A stretch of DNA of 5,975 bases from Helicobacteraceae bacterium (lineage in GTDB: Bacteria; Campylobacterota; Campylobacteria; Campylobacterales; Sulfurimonadaceae), in assembly GCA_027068615.1 (NCBI GenBank), contig JAMOQV010000135.1:1-5975 (forward strand), given 5' to 3'. Each line of letters opens with the position of its first letter. Positions within the stretch are counted from its first letter, which is position 1. The translations under genes were made by a program, and so were the position numbers. The notes under the pieces are model-generated. The model worked only from the letters and a program-made list of their open reading frames with translations. It was not told the DNA's origin and made no database searches. Below are positions 5,689 through 5,975 of this stretch, one piece after another.

Positions 5689-5975
5689 ATGATAAAAAAA
5701 ACTTTACTCGTATTATTGTTATTATTGATACCCCTTTCTTTATTCTCTAAAGAGAAGTTGACTGTTGCTATTGATTATGAGTATTCTCCATTTACCTATA
5801 AAAGCTTTGAGGGAACACCTGAGGGTATTTTTGTTGATTTTTGGAAACTTTGGTCTAAAAAAAGTGGTTACGATATAGAATTCAAATTTTACAATTGGGA
5901 TGATAGCATTGAAGCTGTCAAAAATGGTGAAGCTATTTTTCATTCAGGACTTACTCCTGATGAGTCTTGGATGGT
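5689..5975 (+). CDS. Type 3 solute-binding domain protein, N-terminal fragment; probable periplasmic sensor receptor
   Basis: The frame begins at ATG 5689 and runs off the right edge, leaving 95 codons. Residues 1-20 are a signal peptide or membrane anchor: MIKK, then a Leu-rich core to about residue 19 (LFS before Lys21). The mature part starts with a strand, LTVAIDYEYSPFTY (24-37), then GTPEGIFVDFWKLWSKKSGY (42-61), IEFKFYNWDD and VKNGEAIFHSGLT (77-89). This is the first lobe of a bacterial extracellular solute-binding family 3 domain. The FW.LW spacing, the Trp70 region and the NGEA..HSGL block resemble domains fused to histidine kinases or diguanylate cyclases more than free ABC-transporter binding proteins, but the C-terminal part is missing. 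Unusual points are Ile83 where family members usually have Asp, and no TxxR arginine after the HSGL block. Domain call is good; the role is inference. Confidence 0.82.
   Translation, partial: MIKKTLLVLLLLLIPLSLFSKEKLTVAIDYEYSPFTYKSFEGTPEGIFVDFWKLWSKKSGYDIEFKFYNWDDSIEAVKNGEAIFHSGLTPDESWM

Noticed and set aside
5740..5943. Minus-strand open frame at the right edge, 67 codons
   Set aside because: It is antisense to a gene with signal peptide, strong ribosome site and recognisable domain.

Overview
The window is AT-rich and compact. Its gene set and motif style point to Campylobacterota (the Sulfurimonas/Arcobacter side): a histidine kinase with the H-box IAHQWRQPLN that is very common there, short extended -10 promoters without clear -35 boxes, and heavy A/T-ending codon use. 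This taxonomic call is an inference from style, not from a database match. No intergenic stretch exceeds about 80 bases. I see no rRNA, tRNA, CRISPR array, insertion sequence or integrase.

Left part (1-3407). An incomplete minus-strand gene for a BaiN/RdsA (HI0933/YhiN) flavoprotein diverges from a plus-strand run of three closely spaced genes. These encode a DTW-domain protein (predicted tRNA-uridine aminocarboxypropyltransferase), a FIST-domain sensor protein and a soluble histidine kinase. The 25-base divergent gap holds a perfect palindrome ATTATA-G-TATAAT, which puts a -10 box exactly 6 bases before each ATG, so both messages may be leaderless. The FIST plus kinase pair resembles NosP/NahK-type modules, in which a FIST protein senses a ligand (nitric oxide via haem in the studied cases) and controls a partner kinase. 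No response regulator gene is present in the window.

Middle (3408-4191). The kinase gene converges on yggS (PLP homeostasis protein, minus strand). The 23-base gap and the two gene ends carry two hairpins, each overlapping one stop codon. yggS then diverges from thrC (threonine synthase, a PLP enzyme) across a 77-base gap with two back-to-back extended -10 promoters forming a near-palindrome.

Right edge (4192-5975). thrC is complete (490 codons from ATG 4192). It is followed 24 bases later, with no visible terminator, by the start of a secreted or membrane-anchored protein with a bacterial type 3 solute-binding domain. This looks more like the sensor part of a signalling receptor than a transport binding protein, but it runs off the window.

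The most notable points are the two symmetry-built divergent promoters (one apparently giving leaderless messages on both sides), the FIST/kinase sensory pair without a visible regulator, and the pairing of yggS with the PLP enzyme gene thrC.
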